A stretch of DNA of 40,213 nt from Thermoplasmata archaeon (GTDB lineage Archaea; Thermoplasmatota; Thermoplasmata; Thermoplasmatales; ARK-15): assembly GCA_023261755.1 (NCBI GenBank), contig JAGDXS010000037.1, positions 1-40,213 of the forward strand, written 5' to 3'. A program made the position numbers and the translations under genes. A model generated the notes under the pieces. The model saw nothing but the letters and a program-made list of their open reading frames with translations, made no database searches and was not told the DNA's origin. Shown here piece by piece: positions 26,866-34,508 of the stretch (within the stretch, counting starts at the first letter, position 1; each line of letters starts with the position of its first letter).

Positions 26866-27981
26866 ATGGAAAGGGCAAATATTGTTATAATAGGTGCAGG
26901 GATCGTTGGTCTATCCATTGCCGCAGAGATTTCTAAAAATAATGAATCGGTATATATTCTTGAAAAAAATTGGAATTTTGGTTTGGAAACCAGTAGTCAT
27001 AATAGTGGGGTTATACATTCTGGTATATATTATCCTAAAAATTCTTTAAAATCCACTTTATCTATTAAGGGTAATCAACTAATTTATGATATATGTAAAA
27101 ACTACAAAATACCTGTAAGGAAATTAGGAAAACTTATTGTAGCAAAAGGGGAAGACGAAATAAAAAATCTTGATAAATTAATGTTAAATGGCATAGATAA
27201 TAATATTGAAGGTCTAAAATTTTTAGATCAGGAGGATGTAAGGAGATTAGAACCAAATGTAGTTGTAGATAAGGCAATATATGTACCATCCACAGGAATA
27301 ATAGAACCAACAGATTTAATGGAATATTTTTATTCAAAAGCAACAAAAAACCAGGTGCAGATAGCATATAAAACTGAAGTGACCGGAATTAAAAGATTAG
27401 ACGATGGCTATGAATTGAAAGGCATAAGCGTGGGTGAAAAATTCAATATTCAAGCTAATACTGTAATTAATTCCGCTGGTCTTTTTGCAGACAAAATAGC
27501 GGCAATGGTAGGCCTAGATATAGATAATCTCGGATATAGATTGCAATATTATAAAGGAGATTATTTTAGAATTTCTGGACCACCACCTGTTAAAATGTTA
27601 ATATATCCTGTTCCTAACTCCATAGGTTTAGGAATACACTTAACACCTGATTTATCTGGATCTGTTAGAATAGGACCAAATGCATACCCCGTTGAAAAAA
27701 TAGATTACAAAGTAGAATCTAATAAAAAAGAATTTATTGATTCAGTTAAAAGATTCATTCCTTCCATAGAAAAATATCAAATAGATGAAGATTCTGCTGG
27801 CATAAGACCAAAAATTAAAGGTTCCAGCGAAATTTTTAAGGACTTTGTTATAACGCACGAAAAAAATAATGGTCTATTTGGATATATAAATCTTGTGGGC
27901 ATAGAATCACCAGGATTAACCGCTGCACCAGCTATAGCAGAATATGTATCAGAAATATATGAAAATGAAATAAAAAATTAG
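26866..27981 (+). CDS. FAD-dependent dehydrogenase, L-2-hydroxyglutarate oxidase-like
   Basis: A 371-residue FAD enzyme of the DAO / glycerol-3-phosphate dehydrogenase superfamily, closest by motif to LhgO. It shows the FAD loop 'IVIIGAGIVGLSIAAE', the family's 'ETSSHNSGVIHSGIYY', 'INSAGLFADKIAAMVG', 'YYKGDYFRIS', and the ending 'GLFGYINLVGIESPGLTAAPAIAEYV' (in pieces). LhgO oxidises L-2-hydroxyglutarate to 2-oxoglutarate and feeds electrons to quinone. The substrate here could equally be another 2-hydroxyacid or glycerol-3-phosphate. ATG is 24 nt from a TATA-like TTAAATATTTAG, so leaderless. Confidence 0.85.
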   Translation: MERANIVIIGAGIVGLSIAAEISKNNESVYILEKNWNFGLETSSHNSGVIHSGIYYPKNSLKSTLSIKGNQLIYDICKNYKIPVRKLGKLIVAKGEDEIKNLDKLMLNGIDNNIEGLKFLDQEDVRRLEPNVVVDKAIYVPSTGIIEPTDLMEYFYSKATKNQVQIAYKTEVTGIKRLDDGYELKGISVGEKFNIQANTVINSAGLFADKIAAMVGLDIDNLGYRLQYYKGDYFRISGPPPVKMLIYPVPNSIGLGIHLTPDLSGSVRIGPNAYPVEKIDYKVESNKKEFIDSVKRFIPSIEKYQIDEDSAGIRPKIKGSSEIFKDFVITHEKNNGLFGYINLVGIESPGLTAAPAIAEYVSEIYENEIKN

Positions 27982-27982
27982 A

Positions 27983-28303
27983 TCATTTATTCTTTAATTT
28001 TTCTGAAAGTGCTTCAAGATATTTTTTTCCTTTTTCACTTAATTGATAATATGTGTGGTGAGGTTCTGTAGTTACTCTTTTCTTTAATTTTGCCTCTTTT
28101 CTTTTTAACATGCCTGAAGGTCTTTTTTCTAAATATCCCTCTTTGTAAAGTTTTTTTAATATTTCGCAAACAATCCTTTTATTCATCTCAATATCTCTGC
28201 CAACAGATTTAGCATAATCTGTTTTGAATCTTCTAAAATGGTCTAAAATTCTGAAAATTAAATCATCTGTTAATTCAATATTTTCAGAAAGTTTCAAAAC
28301 CAT
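27983..28303 (-). CDS. Winged-helix protein, DUF2250-like
   Basis: A 106-residue wHTH protein. 'TDDLIFRILDHFRRFKTDYAKSVGRDIEMNKRIVCEILKKLYKEGYLEKR' (residues about 12-61, in part) forms the helices, and the wing region 'EPHHTYYQLSEKGKKYLEAL' is of the type seen in DUF2250 and PadR-like archaeal regulators. It converges on the FAD dehydrogenase gene with a 1-nt gap, and diverges from the exported protein at 28378. The promoter (GAAATATATCC near 28325-28335) is about 26 nt from the ATG. The regulated genes are unknown; the divergent neighbour is the first candidate. Confidence 0.75.
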   Translation of the reverse strand: MVLKLSENIELTDDLIFRILDHFRRFKTDYAKSVGRDIEMNKRIVCEILKKLYKEGYLEKRPSGMLKRKEAKLKKRVTTEPHHTYYQLSEKGKKYLEALSEKLKNK

Positions 28304-28377
28304 GATTAAAGATAAAATTTCATTGGATATATTTCTTATCCCTTATGGTTAAATATAAGCAATTATTTTAATCCTTG

Positions 28378-29067
28378 ATGAAATTATTTGCTATCATTTC
28401 AGTAATAATCCTAATTTCATTTGTTCCTTTATCATCATCAGAGAATGTATATCCAGCTTGGTATTTTACAGGTGCAACCTTAAACTTTACAGCCTTTAAT
28501 TATCATGGTTTAGAAAATACCACACCCTCATACATTTGGAATTTTTCCTACAGGGTCACTTTTACTGAAAATGGTTATTTCAATTATACATATATTAACA
28601 AAATAGGAAATAAGGTAACTTTTTACTACGGAAATGGAACAGTAAATGATACTAATGGTTTTCCAGCTTTAAATATAACAGATCTAAATTTTCTTTCTAA
28701 GGGAAATATATCCTTTATAAACAAGGTATTTTTACCCGGATACAAAAAAATAGAATTAAAAGTCGTTAATGTCTCAACATTTTTAGGACAAGTAAGGTCA
28801 TACGAACTAATATATGAAGAAAGTTCTGCATTAACTGGTCAAAGAACAATCTATTTGAATTATTCTTCCTATTCAGGGATATTGCTAAATGAAAATATAA
28901 TTAATTATCAATCAAACAACAGAACATATTTTATAATTACGTATACAAATATACCTATTTCTAAGACTACGATATGGCAGGTTTTGATAGAATTCATAGT
29001 AGCAATGGCATTTGTAATCCTTCTTTTGTATTTCATTAGAAGATACAGAAAAATTGATTATTTTTAA
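28378..29067 (+). CDS. Exported, C-terminally membrane-anchored protein of unknown function
   Basis: A 229-residue protein I cannot assign to a family. Residues 1-20 form a signal-peptide-like hydrophobic segment ('LFAIISVIILISFVPL'), the middle is rich in Asn, Thr, Tyr and Ser with several N-x-S/T sequons (for example NTT, NFS, NYT, NGT, NIT, NVS, NYS), and residues about 195-218 form a transmembrane helix ('VLIEFIVAMAFVILLLYFI') followed by a basic RRYRK tail. It should lie outside the cell with a short cytoplasmic end and may be N-glycosylated. The start ATG is 25 nt after TTAAATATAA (28349-28358); an adjacent TTG is ignored. Confidence 0.78.
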   Translation: MKLFAIISVIILISFVPLSSSENVYPAWYFTGATLNFTAFNYHGLENTTPSYIWNFSYRVTFTENGYFNYTYINKIGNKVTFYYGNGTVNDTNGFPALNITDLNFLSKGNISFINKVFLPGYKKIELKVVNVSTFLGQVRSYELIYEESSALTGQRTIYLNYSSYSGILLNENIINYQSNNRTYFIITYTNIPISKTTIWQVLIEFIVAMAFVILLLYFIRRYRKIDYF

Positions 29068-29130
29068 AATATATTCAAAAGAGTTAATTCCCTTAAATCT
29101 AATTTTTATGTAAAAAATCCAAAATATTAT

Positions 29131-29158
29131 TTATATAGGAAAGTATTTTACAATTTCG
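29131..29158 (+). promoter_or_regulatory. TATA box for DUF1805-ilvA
   Basis: TTATATAG at 29131-29138 is centred about 25 nt before ATG 29159 and no ribosome-binding site lies between, so the two-gene transcript appears leaderless at its first gene. ilvA, by contrast, has its own GGTGAT site. Confidence 0.55.
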
Positions 29159-29458
29159 ATGATAATCGAGCAAATTCCCTTAAAAAATGAGGTTGCATTG
29201 GGCATTAAAATACAGCTGGACAAGGCACCATTAATCCTGATCAGGGCAAAAAATGGATACATAATGTGCGGATATTTAAACATGGATTCTGCAAACAAAT
29301 TAGGGGATATAGCAGGAAAAATAACTGGAGTAAATGATTTTCAGGAGATGCTTGAAAAGAAAGTTATAGAAATTTCTGAAAAGGCTAAGGAGCTCGGTAT
29401 TGAACCTGGAATAACAGGAAGGGAATTTCTTGATAAAATAGGTGATATTTATGAGTGA
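29159..29458 (+). CDS. DUF1805-family protein (YunC-like)
   Basis: A 99-residue protein of the DUF1805 family. The recognisable core is 'APLILIRAKNGYIMCGYLNMDSANKLGDIAGKITGVNDFQEML' (in pieces), with the conserved Gly-x-x-x-Cys-Gly-Tyr-Leu. No function is known for the family. It overlaps threonine ammonia-lyase by 8 nt, so the two are probably translated together, and its C-terminal 35 residues are helical and charged. Whether it modulates amino acid metabolism is only an inference from position. Confidence 0.85.
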   Translation: MIIEQIPLKNEVALGIKIQLDKAPLILIRAKNGYIMCGYLNMDSANKLGDIAGKITGVNDFQEMLEKKVIEISEKAKELGIEPGITGREFLDKIGDIYE

Positions 29459-30674
29459 ACAGTTTATGATTGGAATGACTGAAGTCATGGAAGCTGAAAA
29501 AATATTAAGGAATATTGTTAAAAGGACACCTGTTGAGCATTCAAGAATGTTTTCAGAAATGTCAGGCAATGATGTTTACCTTAAGTTAGAGAACCTTCAA
29601 ACAACTGGGTCATTCAAAATAAGAGGAGCATACAATAAGATTTACCATCTCTCTGAAGAGGAAAGGTCTAGGGGAGTAGTAGCATCAAGTGCTGGAAATC
29701 ATTCTCAAGGAGTAGCATATGCAGCTAAACTACTTGGTGTTAAAGCAACAATTTTTATGCCAGTGTTTACGCCTCCATCAAAGATTATAGCTACTAAATC
29801 CTATGGTGCAGAGGTACAGCTTTATGGTGAAACATATGATGATGCATATAAAAAGGCCATTGAATTTACTGAAAAGAACAATATGGTCTTTATTCATCCA
29901 TTCAATGATCCTTATGTTATTGCAGGCCAAGCAACGATTGGTCTTGAAATCTTTGAGCAAATTAAGGATATAGATGCAGTGGTAGTTCCAATCGGTGGAG
30001 GAGGATTGATTTCAGGTATTGCATTTGCGCTTAAATCATTGAACCATAATATCAAGATAATAGGTGTAGAGGCTGAAGGAGCCCAATCTATGAAAATATC
30101 TGTGGAGAAGGGTGAAATTGTTCCATTGGTAAATTTAGATACAATTGCAGATGGTATTGCTGTTAAAATACCAGGACCATTAACATTTGATATGGTGAAA
30201 GTTTACGTAGATGATCTTATAACAGTTACAGATGATGAAATAGCAAAGGCCATGTACCTTCTCTTGACAAGGAATAAAATTGTTGCAGAGCCTGCAGGTG
30301 CAGTATCCCTGGCTGCTATCCTTTCAGGAAAAATAAAAATGAAAAATAAGAGAATTTGCGCGGTAATAAGCGGTGGTAACGTTGATTATAACCTTTTGAA
30401 TCAGATTACTCAGAAAGGTCTCGTGGATGAAAAGCTTATGGTAAAGGTATCTGTAGTAATTCCAGATAAACCAGGTTCATTGAAGAAGATTCTTAATTAT
30501 CTATCAGAAAGGCAAATAAATGTACAGGACATAGATGTGGAAAGAATAGAAAAAGATATTCCAGCAGGCATGGCAAAGATTATCATTACAGTTCAAACTA
30601 TAGGCATAGAGAATATTAAAGCCATAGAAGAATTCTTGAAGAAAGAGAAAATTGAATACAAACTTATGACATAA
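29451..30674 (+). CDS. ilvA: Threonine ammonia-lyase with ACT domain
   Basis: A 407-residue PLP enzyme that deaminates threonine (and serine) to 2-oxobutanoate and ammonia. The PLP lysine is Lys56 in 'TTGSFKIRGAYNK', followed by 'SSAGNHSQGVAYAA', the PLP phosphate loop 'PIGGGGLISGIA' and a C-terminal ACT domain from about residue 330 ('VSVVIPDKPGSLKKILNYL'). This short, single-ACT form resembles catabolic/archaeal enzymes rather than the long biosynthetic IlvA with two ACT-like domains. A GGTGAT site sets the ATG at 29451; a GTG nine bases upstream is part of it. 2-Oxobutanoate can feed isoleucine synthesis. Confidence 0.92.
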   Translation: MSEQFMIGMTEVMEAEKILRNIVKRTPVEHSRMFSEMSGNDVYLKLENLQTTGSFKIRGAYNKIYHLSEEERSRGVVASSAGNHSQGVAYAAKLLGVKATIFMPVFTPPSKIIATKSYGAEVQLYGETYDDAYKKAIEFTEKNNMVFIHPFNDPYVIAGQATIGLEIFEQIKDIDAVVVPIGGGGLISGIAFALKSLNHNIKIIGVEAEGAQSMKISVEKGEIVPLVNLDTIADGIAVKIPGPLTFDMVKVYVDDLITVTDDEIAKAMYLLLTRNKIVAEPAGAVSLAAILSGKIKMKNKRICAVISGGNVDYNLLNQITQKGLVDEKLMVKVSVVIPDKPGSLKKILNYLSERQINVQDIDVERIEKDIPAGMAKIIITVQTIGIENIKAIEEFLKKEKIEYKLMT

Positions 30675-30729
30675 AATTTTTAATTTTTTTTAATTTTAAA
30701 TTAAAATATTGCAAAATTTGATAGTAAAC

Positions 30730-31833
30730 ATGATAAAAAAATCGCTTTTAATAGCTCATGTAGCTCTTTTCTCATTCGGTTATAGTTTCGCAGTATTTGC
30801 ACTACCTCCATTTTTTACATCACTAGGATCTGATCAACTATTTCTTGGAGAGTATGGATTTTTATTAATGCTTCCTAATGTTGTACTTCCATTGATATTT
30901 TCAAAATTAAAAAATTTAAACTTAACTTCTAAATTGATCATACTTTCTACAATAATAGTTGACATTTCAATAATATTTTTTACATTTGAAAGATCATTCT
31001 CCATTTATTTATTTTTAGTACTTGTTTTAGGCATTGGCCAATTTATGTGGTGGATAACAACAGAAATATTTTTTACAGGTATATCCAGGGGAACAAATTT
31101 AATAAATGTTTACAGCATTGTATGGGGCGCATCCTATCTAATTTCACCAATATTTGCAGGTTATTTCATCCCTCTTTTTGGTTATCCCATAATTTTTGTA
31201 TTATCTTTCATTTTTATTTTTATTTCTATCATATTGTTTGTTGGTTCCATTAAAAATGAAAAATTTAATTCTGTTGTAAATCAAATACAAAAACACGGTA
31301 ACAAAATTTTAATTGAATCTTTTTTTCCTAGTTTTGTTACAGGTTTATCCATAGGATTACTATCTTCCATTTTTCCTGGATACGTTCTTAAAAGCGGAAT
31401 AAATGTTTTAGGTCTTGGTGTTTTAACTGCGATGATGTCTTTAGCTAGATTAATTGGTTTTTTATATTTAATTAATAAATTGCAATTGCAAAAATTAAAG
31501 TTTCTCATGGATATTTCATTTATTCTTCTTTTAATTATAATAATACCAGCGTTTACAATGAACTATTATGCTTTATTAGTCATGATGCTGGTCATAGGAT
31601 TCAGTTCATCATTAGGTATTTCAGCACCTTTAATATATATTTCAAATAATGAGGATGCGAACATTTCCAGAAATATAGCAGTTTATGAATTTTCATTTGG
31701 AATAAGCGTTTCAGCGTTTGCATTAATTTTTGGATATGTATCACAGGATATTGGCATTAGAATTCCATACATTATTGATTTCATCATAACATTTGCATTA
31801 TCTATATTTTTTATTTTGAAAAAATATAAATAG
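30730..31833 (+). CDS. MFS-type transporter
   Basis: A 367-residue membrane protein of about eleven to twelve hydrophobic helices, organised as two halves around a basic loop ('NQIQKHGNKI'), typical of the major facilitator superfamily. Substrate unknown. An upstream TTG at 30709 would extend into the T-rich leader; ATG 30730 is preferred. It ends 20 nt before the ChrB-domain gene, whose own TATA box lies inside this gene's 3' end. It is in the right place to import substrates for the amino-acid-racemising cassette that follows, but that is only positional evidence. Confidence 0.8.
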   Translation: MIKKSLLIAHVALFSFGYSFAVFALPPFFTSLGSDQLFLGEYGFLLMLPNVVLPLIFSKLKNLNLTSKLIILSTIIVDISIIFFTFERSFSIYLFLVLVLGIGQFMWWITTEIFFTGISRGTNLINVYSIVWGASYLISPIFAGYFIPLFGYPIIFVLSFIFIFISIILFVGSIKNEKFNSVVNQIQKHGNKILIESFFPSFVTGLSIGLLSSIFPGYVLKSGINVLGLGVLTAMMSLARLIGFLYLINKLQLQKLKFLMDISFILLLIIIIPAFTMNYYALLVMMLVIGFSSSLGISAPLIYISNNEDANISRNIAVYEFSFGISVSAFALIFGYVSQDIGIRIPYIIDFIITFALSIFFILKKYK

Positions 31834-31853
31834 ATATAGTTCTATATCAAATT
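31818..31853 (+). promoter_or_regulatory. Promoter of the ChrB-racemase-deacylase-GNAT operon
   Basis: AAAATATAAATAG (31821-31833), at the end of the transporter gene, is centred about 27 nt before ATG 31854 with no ribosome-binding site between. It indicates that the four following genes can be transcribed separately from the transporter as a leaderless message. Confidence 0.55.
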
Positions 31854-32309
31854 ATGAGATGGATTACCAGAGAAAGGGCAATGGTGGATAGAATTGCCTG
31901 CCCATGGTTGATTAAAAATTTCATAGACCCAAATGCTGAATTTATTTTTGTTCCAGCGCAAGATGTTCTTAAAAAGGCAAAGGAATTGAATGCAATACCA
32001 TTTGATGTTGATAATGCTGAACTTACACATTATTTCGAAGGTAACGAAGAGTATGTAAGCTTCGATGCTTTAATAAAAAAATACAACTTAAAGGACCCTG
32101 CCCTCTTAGAATTAGCCAAAATTGTAAGAGGTGCAGATGCAAAAATTGATAATGCACCATTTGAGAGTTACGGTTTGAAAGCGATAGCTCAGGGATTTAG
32201 AATAATATCAAGAGATGATTATGAGAACATGAAATTACAATTTCCTGTATATGATGCACTTTATGCATTCTGTAGGGTAAAAATAAATGAAAGAAATAAA
32301 AGTTTATAA
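31854..32309 (+). CDS. ChrB C-terminal-domain protein
   Basis: A 151-residue protein made only of the domain found at the C-terminus of chromate-resistance protein ChrB. The family signature is clear: 'WITRERAMVDRIACPWLIKNFIDPNAEFIFVP' (in part), 'AIPFDVDNAELTHYFEGN' and 'CRVKIN' near the end. In full-length ChrB this region follows a regulatory part; stand-alone versions have no established function, and no chrA chromate transporter is here. Its last 23 nt overlap the racemase start, so it belongs to the amino-acid operon. A link to amino acid metabolism rather than chromate is suggested by context. Confidence 0.85.
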   Translation: MRWITRERAMVDRIACPWLIKNFIDPNAEFIFVPAQDVLKKAKELNAIPFDVDNAELTHYFEGNEEYVSFDALIKKYNLKDPALLELAKIVRGADAKIDNAPFESYGLKAIAQGFRIISRDDYENMKLQFPVYDALYAFCRVKINERNKSL

Positions 32310-33372
32310 TGTTAATTTACCCCTTAAAGTACCATTTGAAACGAGTTTTGGCATACAATATTCAAGAAATGCATTAATTATAGAATATTCTGATGTATAT
32401 AATGCTTATGGGGAAAGCGTCACAGATGATGTTCCTGGTTATAGTTATGAAGATAACATAACAGCTTTACATGTGATTAAGGATTATCTTATTGAAATAT
32501 TAAAGGAAACATTAGATCCTAGTGAATTTGTTGAAAAGGCAAAGAAGATTAAGGGCCATAATATGGCAAAATCTGCTATTGAAACCATGTTATGGGATCT
32601 TGAATCAAAGAAAAAAGGAATATCTTTAAAGGATCTAATAGGAGGTGAAAAAGAAAAAATAGAGAGTGGTATTAGTATTGGCATTCTTCCAATGGAAAAA
32701 TTAATTGATACTGTAAAAAAATCTATCGATTTGGGTTATAAAAGAATCAAATTAAAAATAAAGCCTGGATGGGATATTGAAGTTCTTAGAGAAATAAGAA
32801 TGAATTTTGGTGATATTCCTCTAACAGTAGATGCAAATCAAGCATATGAGGGAAAAGAAAACAAAGTATTGGAATTGGACAAATTTGAATTATTGATGAT
32901 AGAACAGCCTCTTGCAGAAAATAATATGGTAGGTTTATCAAGGATTCAGAAAAAATTATCAACACCAATATGTCTTGATGAATCTATCCATAGCGTTAAA
33001 GATGCAAAAACAATGTTAGAACTTGATGCTGGGAGAATAATAAACTTGAAAATTGGTCGTGTGGGCGGTTTGAAAGAATCATTGGAAATTGTAAATTTCT
33101 GTGGAAATAACAAAATACCATTATGGTGCGGAGGTATGCTGGAAACTGGTATTGGGAGAGCATTTAATGTAATTTTGCAATCTAGGATGGAATTTAACAT
33201 GCCTGGAGATACAAGTCCTAGCGACAGGTATTTTGAGAAAGATATAATTAAGAAGCCATTCACAATGGATAAAGGTTATATTGAAGTGCCAAATGGAAAT
33301 GGAATAGGTGTCGAGCCAGATTTGGAATTTATCAAAAAGGTTGGTAAAATAATATTTCAGCAAAGGTTATAG
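32287..33372 (+). CDS. Enolase-superfamily N-acylamino-acid racemase / o-succinylbenzoate synthase
   Basis: A 361-residue member of the NSAR/OSBS branch of the enolase superfamily. The catalytic Lys pair is in 'RIKLKIKPGWDIE' (Lys155, Lys157) and 'NLKIGRVGGL' (Lys255), and the Mg ligands are Asp182 ('VDANQ'), Glu206 ('IEQPL') and Asp231 ('LDES'). These match Lys163/263 and Asp189/Glu214/Asp239 of the Amycolatopsis racemase. Arg258, three residues after the second Lys, is the position reported as needed for racemase activity. Flanking M20 deacylase and GNAT genes favour N-succinylamino acid racemisation over menaquinone synthesis; no men gene is nearby. Dipeptide epimerase is the less likely alternative. 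Confidence 0.88.
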   Translation: MKEIKVYNVNLPLKVPFETSFGIQYSRNALIIEYSDVYNAYGESVTDDVPGYSYEDNITALHVIKDYLIEILKETLDPSEFVEKAKKIKGHNMAKSAIETMLWDLESKKKGISLKDLIGGEKEKIESGISIGILPMEKLIDTVKKSIDLGYKRIKLKIKPGWDIEVLREIRMNFGDIPLTVDANQAYEGKENKVLELDKFELLMIEQPLAENNMVGLSRIQKKLSTPICLDESIHSVKDAKTMLELDAGRIINLKIGRVGGLKESLEIVNFCGNNKIPLWCGGMLETGIGRAFNVILQSRMEFNMPGDTSPSDRYFEKDIIKKPFTMDKGYIEVPNGNGIGVEPDLEFIKKVGKIIFQQRL

Positions 33373-33380
33373 GACCAAAA

Positions 33381-34508
33381 ATGAATGAAAGTCTTTTGGA
33401 ACTTACATTGGAAATAATAAAAGCGAAGAGCGAGAATCCACCCGGTAACGAGAGTGAAGTCGCAGATATAATTAAGAGTCGGTTAAAAAATTATCTAAAT
33501 TTTAAAGAAATTATAACTGGCAAGGATAGAATAAATTTAATTTTTGGTGAAGGTTTAGATTTAGTTTTCAATGGTCATATGGACACAGTTCCAATTGGAA
33601 ATGGGTGGAATCATAATCCATATGGTGAATATACTGAGGGTAAAATTTATGGTAGAGGCGCTTCAGACATGAAGGGTGCATTGTCATCCTTAATAATTTC
33701 AATTGAAGATATTGTTGACAATGGCCAGAAGGATTTATTGAAAAAATGCAAATTTGCATTTGTTGCGGATGAAGAAGCAGGTAGTAAATATGGAACAAAA
33801 GCAATTTTAAATGAAATTAAAGGTAAATATGGTATTGTAATGGAAGGATCAGTATTAAATGAAAAAATATACATACGGCCTGGTGTGAGGGGTTCATTGT
33901 GGCTTAAAATAGTTTCATATGGTAAAAGTGCACATTCAAGCAATCCTGAATCTGGAATAAATGCAGTTATGAATCTTGCTGAAATATTGATTGGATTAAA
34001 AAATATGAAATTAAATTACAAAAAGCATCCATATCTACCAGATCCAACAATGTCATTGGGAACAACAATAAGGGGTGGTGAAAAAATAAATGTTATTCCT
34101 GATTATGCCGAGGCAACTATTGACATAAGAACGATTACAGGGATGGATAATAATGAAATTTTAAGTGAAATAGAAAATAGAATAAAAAGATTGAAAAACA
34201 TTAATGATTCCATAGATTTTGAAATACTAAAAATTGAAGAAAATCCAGCGGCAGAAATTTCACTAACATCTGAGATTATAAAAAAGGCCAAGAAGGTTAT
34301 TAATGAAGTAGCAGGATATTCACCAGGCATAATGGGTGGTACAGGATCGAATGATGCATCACATATGATTTTGAATGGTACTGAAACTTTGGTTTTGGGA
34401 CCTGGAGATTTTGTTAATGATCACGCCCATGGAAAAGATGAATTTATAACTCTAGAAAGACTTGAAAAATTTGTTAAAATATATGGAGGCTTGATAAAAT
34501 ATGCCTGA
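33381..34508 (+). CDS. M20-family deacylase (ArgE/DapE-like)
   Basis: A 375-residue zinc-dependent amidohydrolase of the ArgE/DapE/CPG2 family. Ligands and catalytic residues visible are His66 and catalytic Asp68 ('FNGHMDTVP'), bridging Asp96 ('GRGASDMKGA'), catalytic Glu131 and ligand Glu132 ('VADEEAGSKYG'), and the C-terminal His in 'DHAHGKDEF'. The family removes acyl groups such as succinyl or acetyl from amino acids. Placed between an N-acylamino-acid racemase and a GNAT acyltransferase, it most likely hydrolyses an N-succinyl-L-amino acid. It starts 8 nt after the racemase stop, and overlaps the GNAT gene by 8 nt. Confidence 0.9.
   Translation: MNESLLELTLEIIKAKSENPPGNESEVADIIKSRLKNYLNFKEIITGKDRINLIFGEGLDLVFNGHMDTVPIGNGWNHNPYGEYTEGKIYGRGASDMKGALSSLIISIEDIVDNGQKDLLKKCKFAFVADEEAGSKYGTKAILNEIKGKYGIVMEGSVLNEKIYIRPGVRGSLWLKIVSYGKSAHSSNPESGINAVMNLAEILIGLKNMKLNYKKHPYLPDPTMSLGTTIRGGEKINVIPDYAEATIDIRTITGMDNNEILSEIENRIKRLKNINDSIDFEILKIEENPAAEISLTSEIIKKAKKVINEVAGYSPGIMGGTGSNDASHMILNGTETLVLGPGDFVNDHAHGKDEFITLERLEKFVKIYGGLIKYA

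Noticed and set aside
31854-32309. Chromate-resistance operon
   Set aside because: Only the ChrB C-terminal domain is present, with no chrA, and its neighbours belong to amino acid metabolism.
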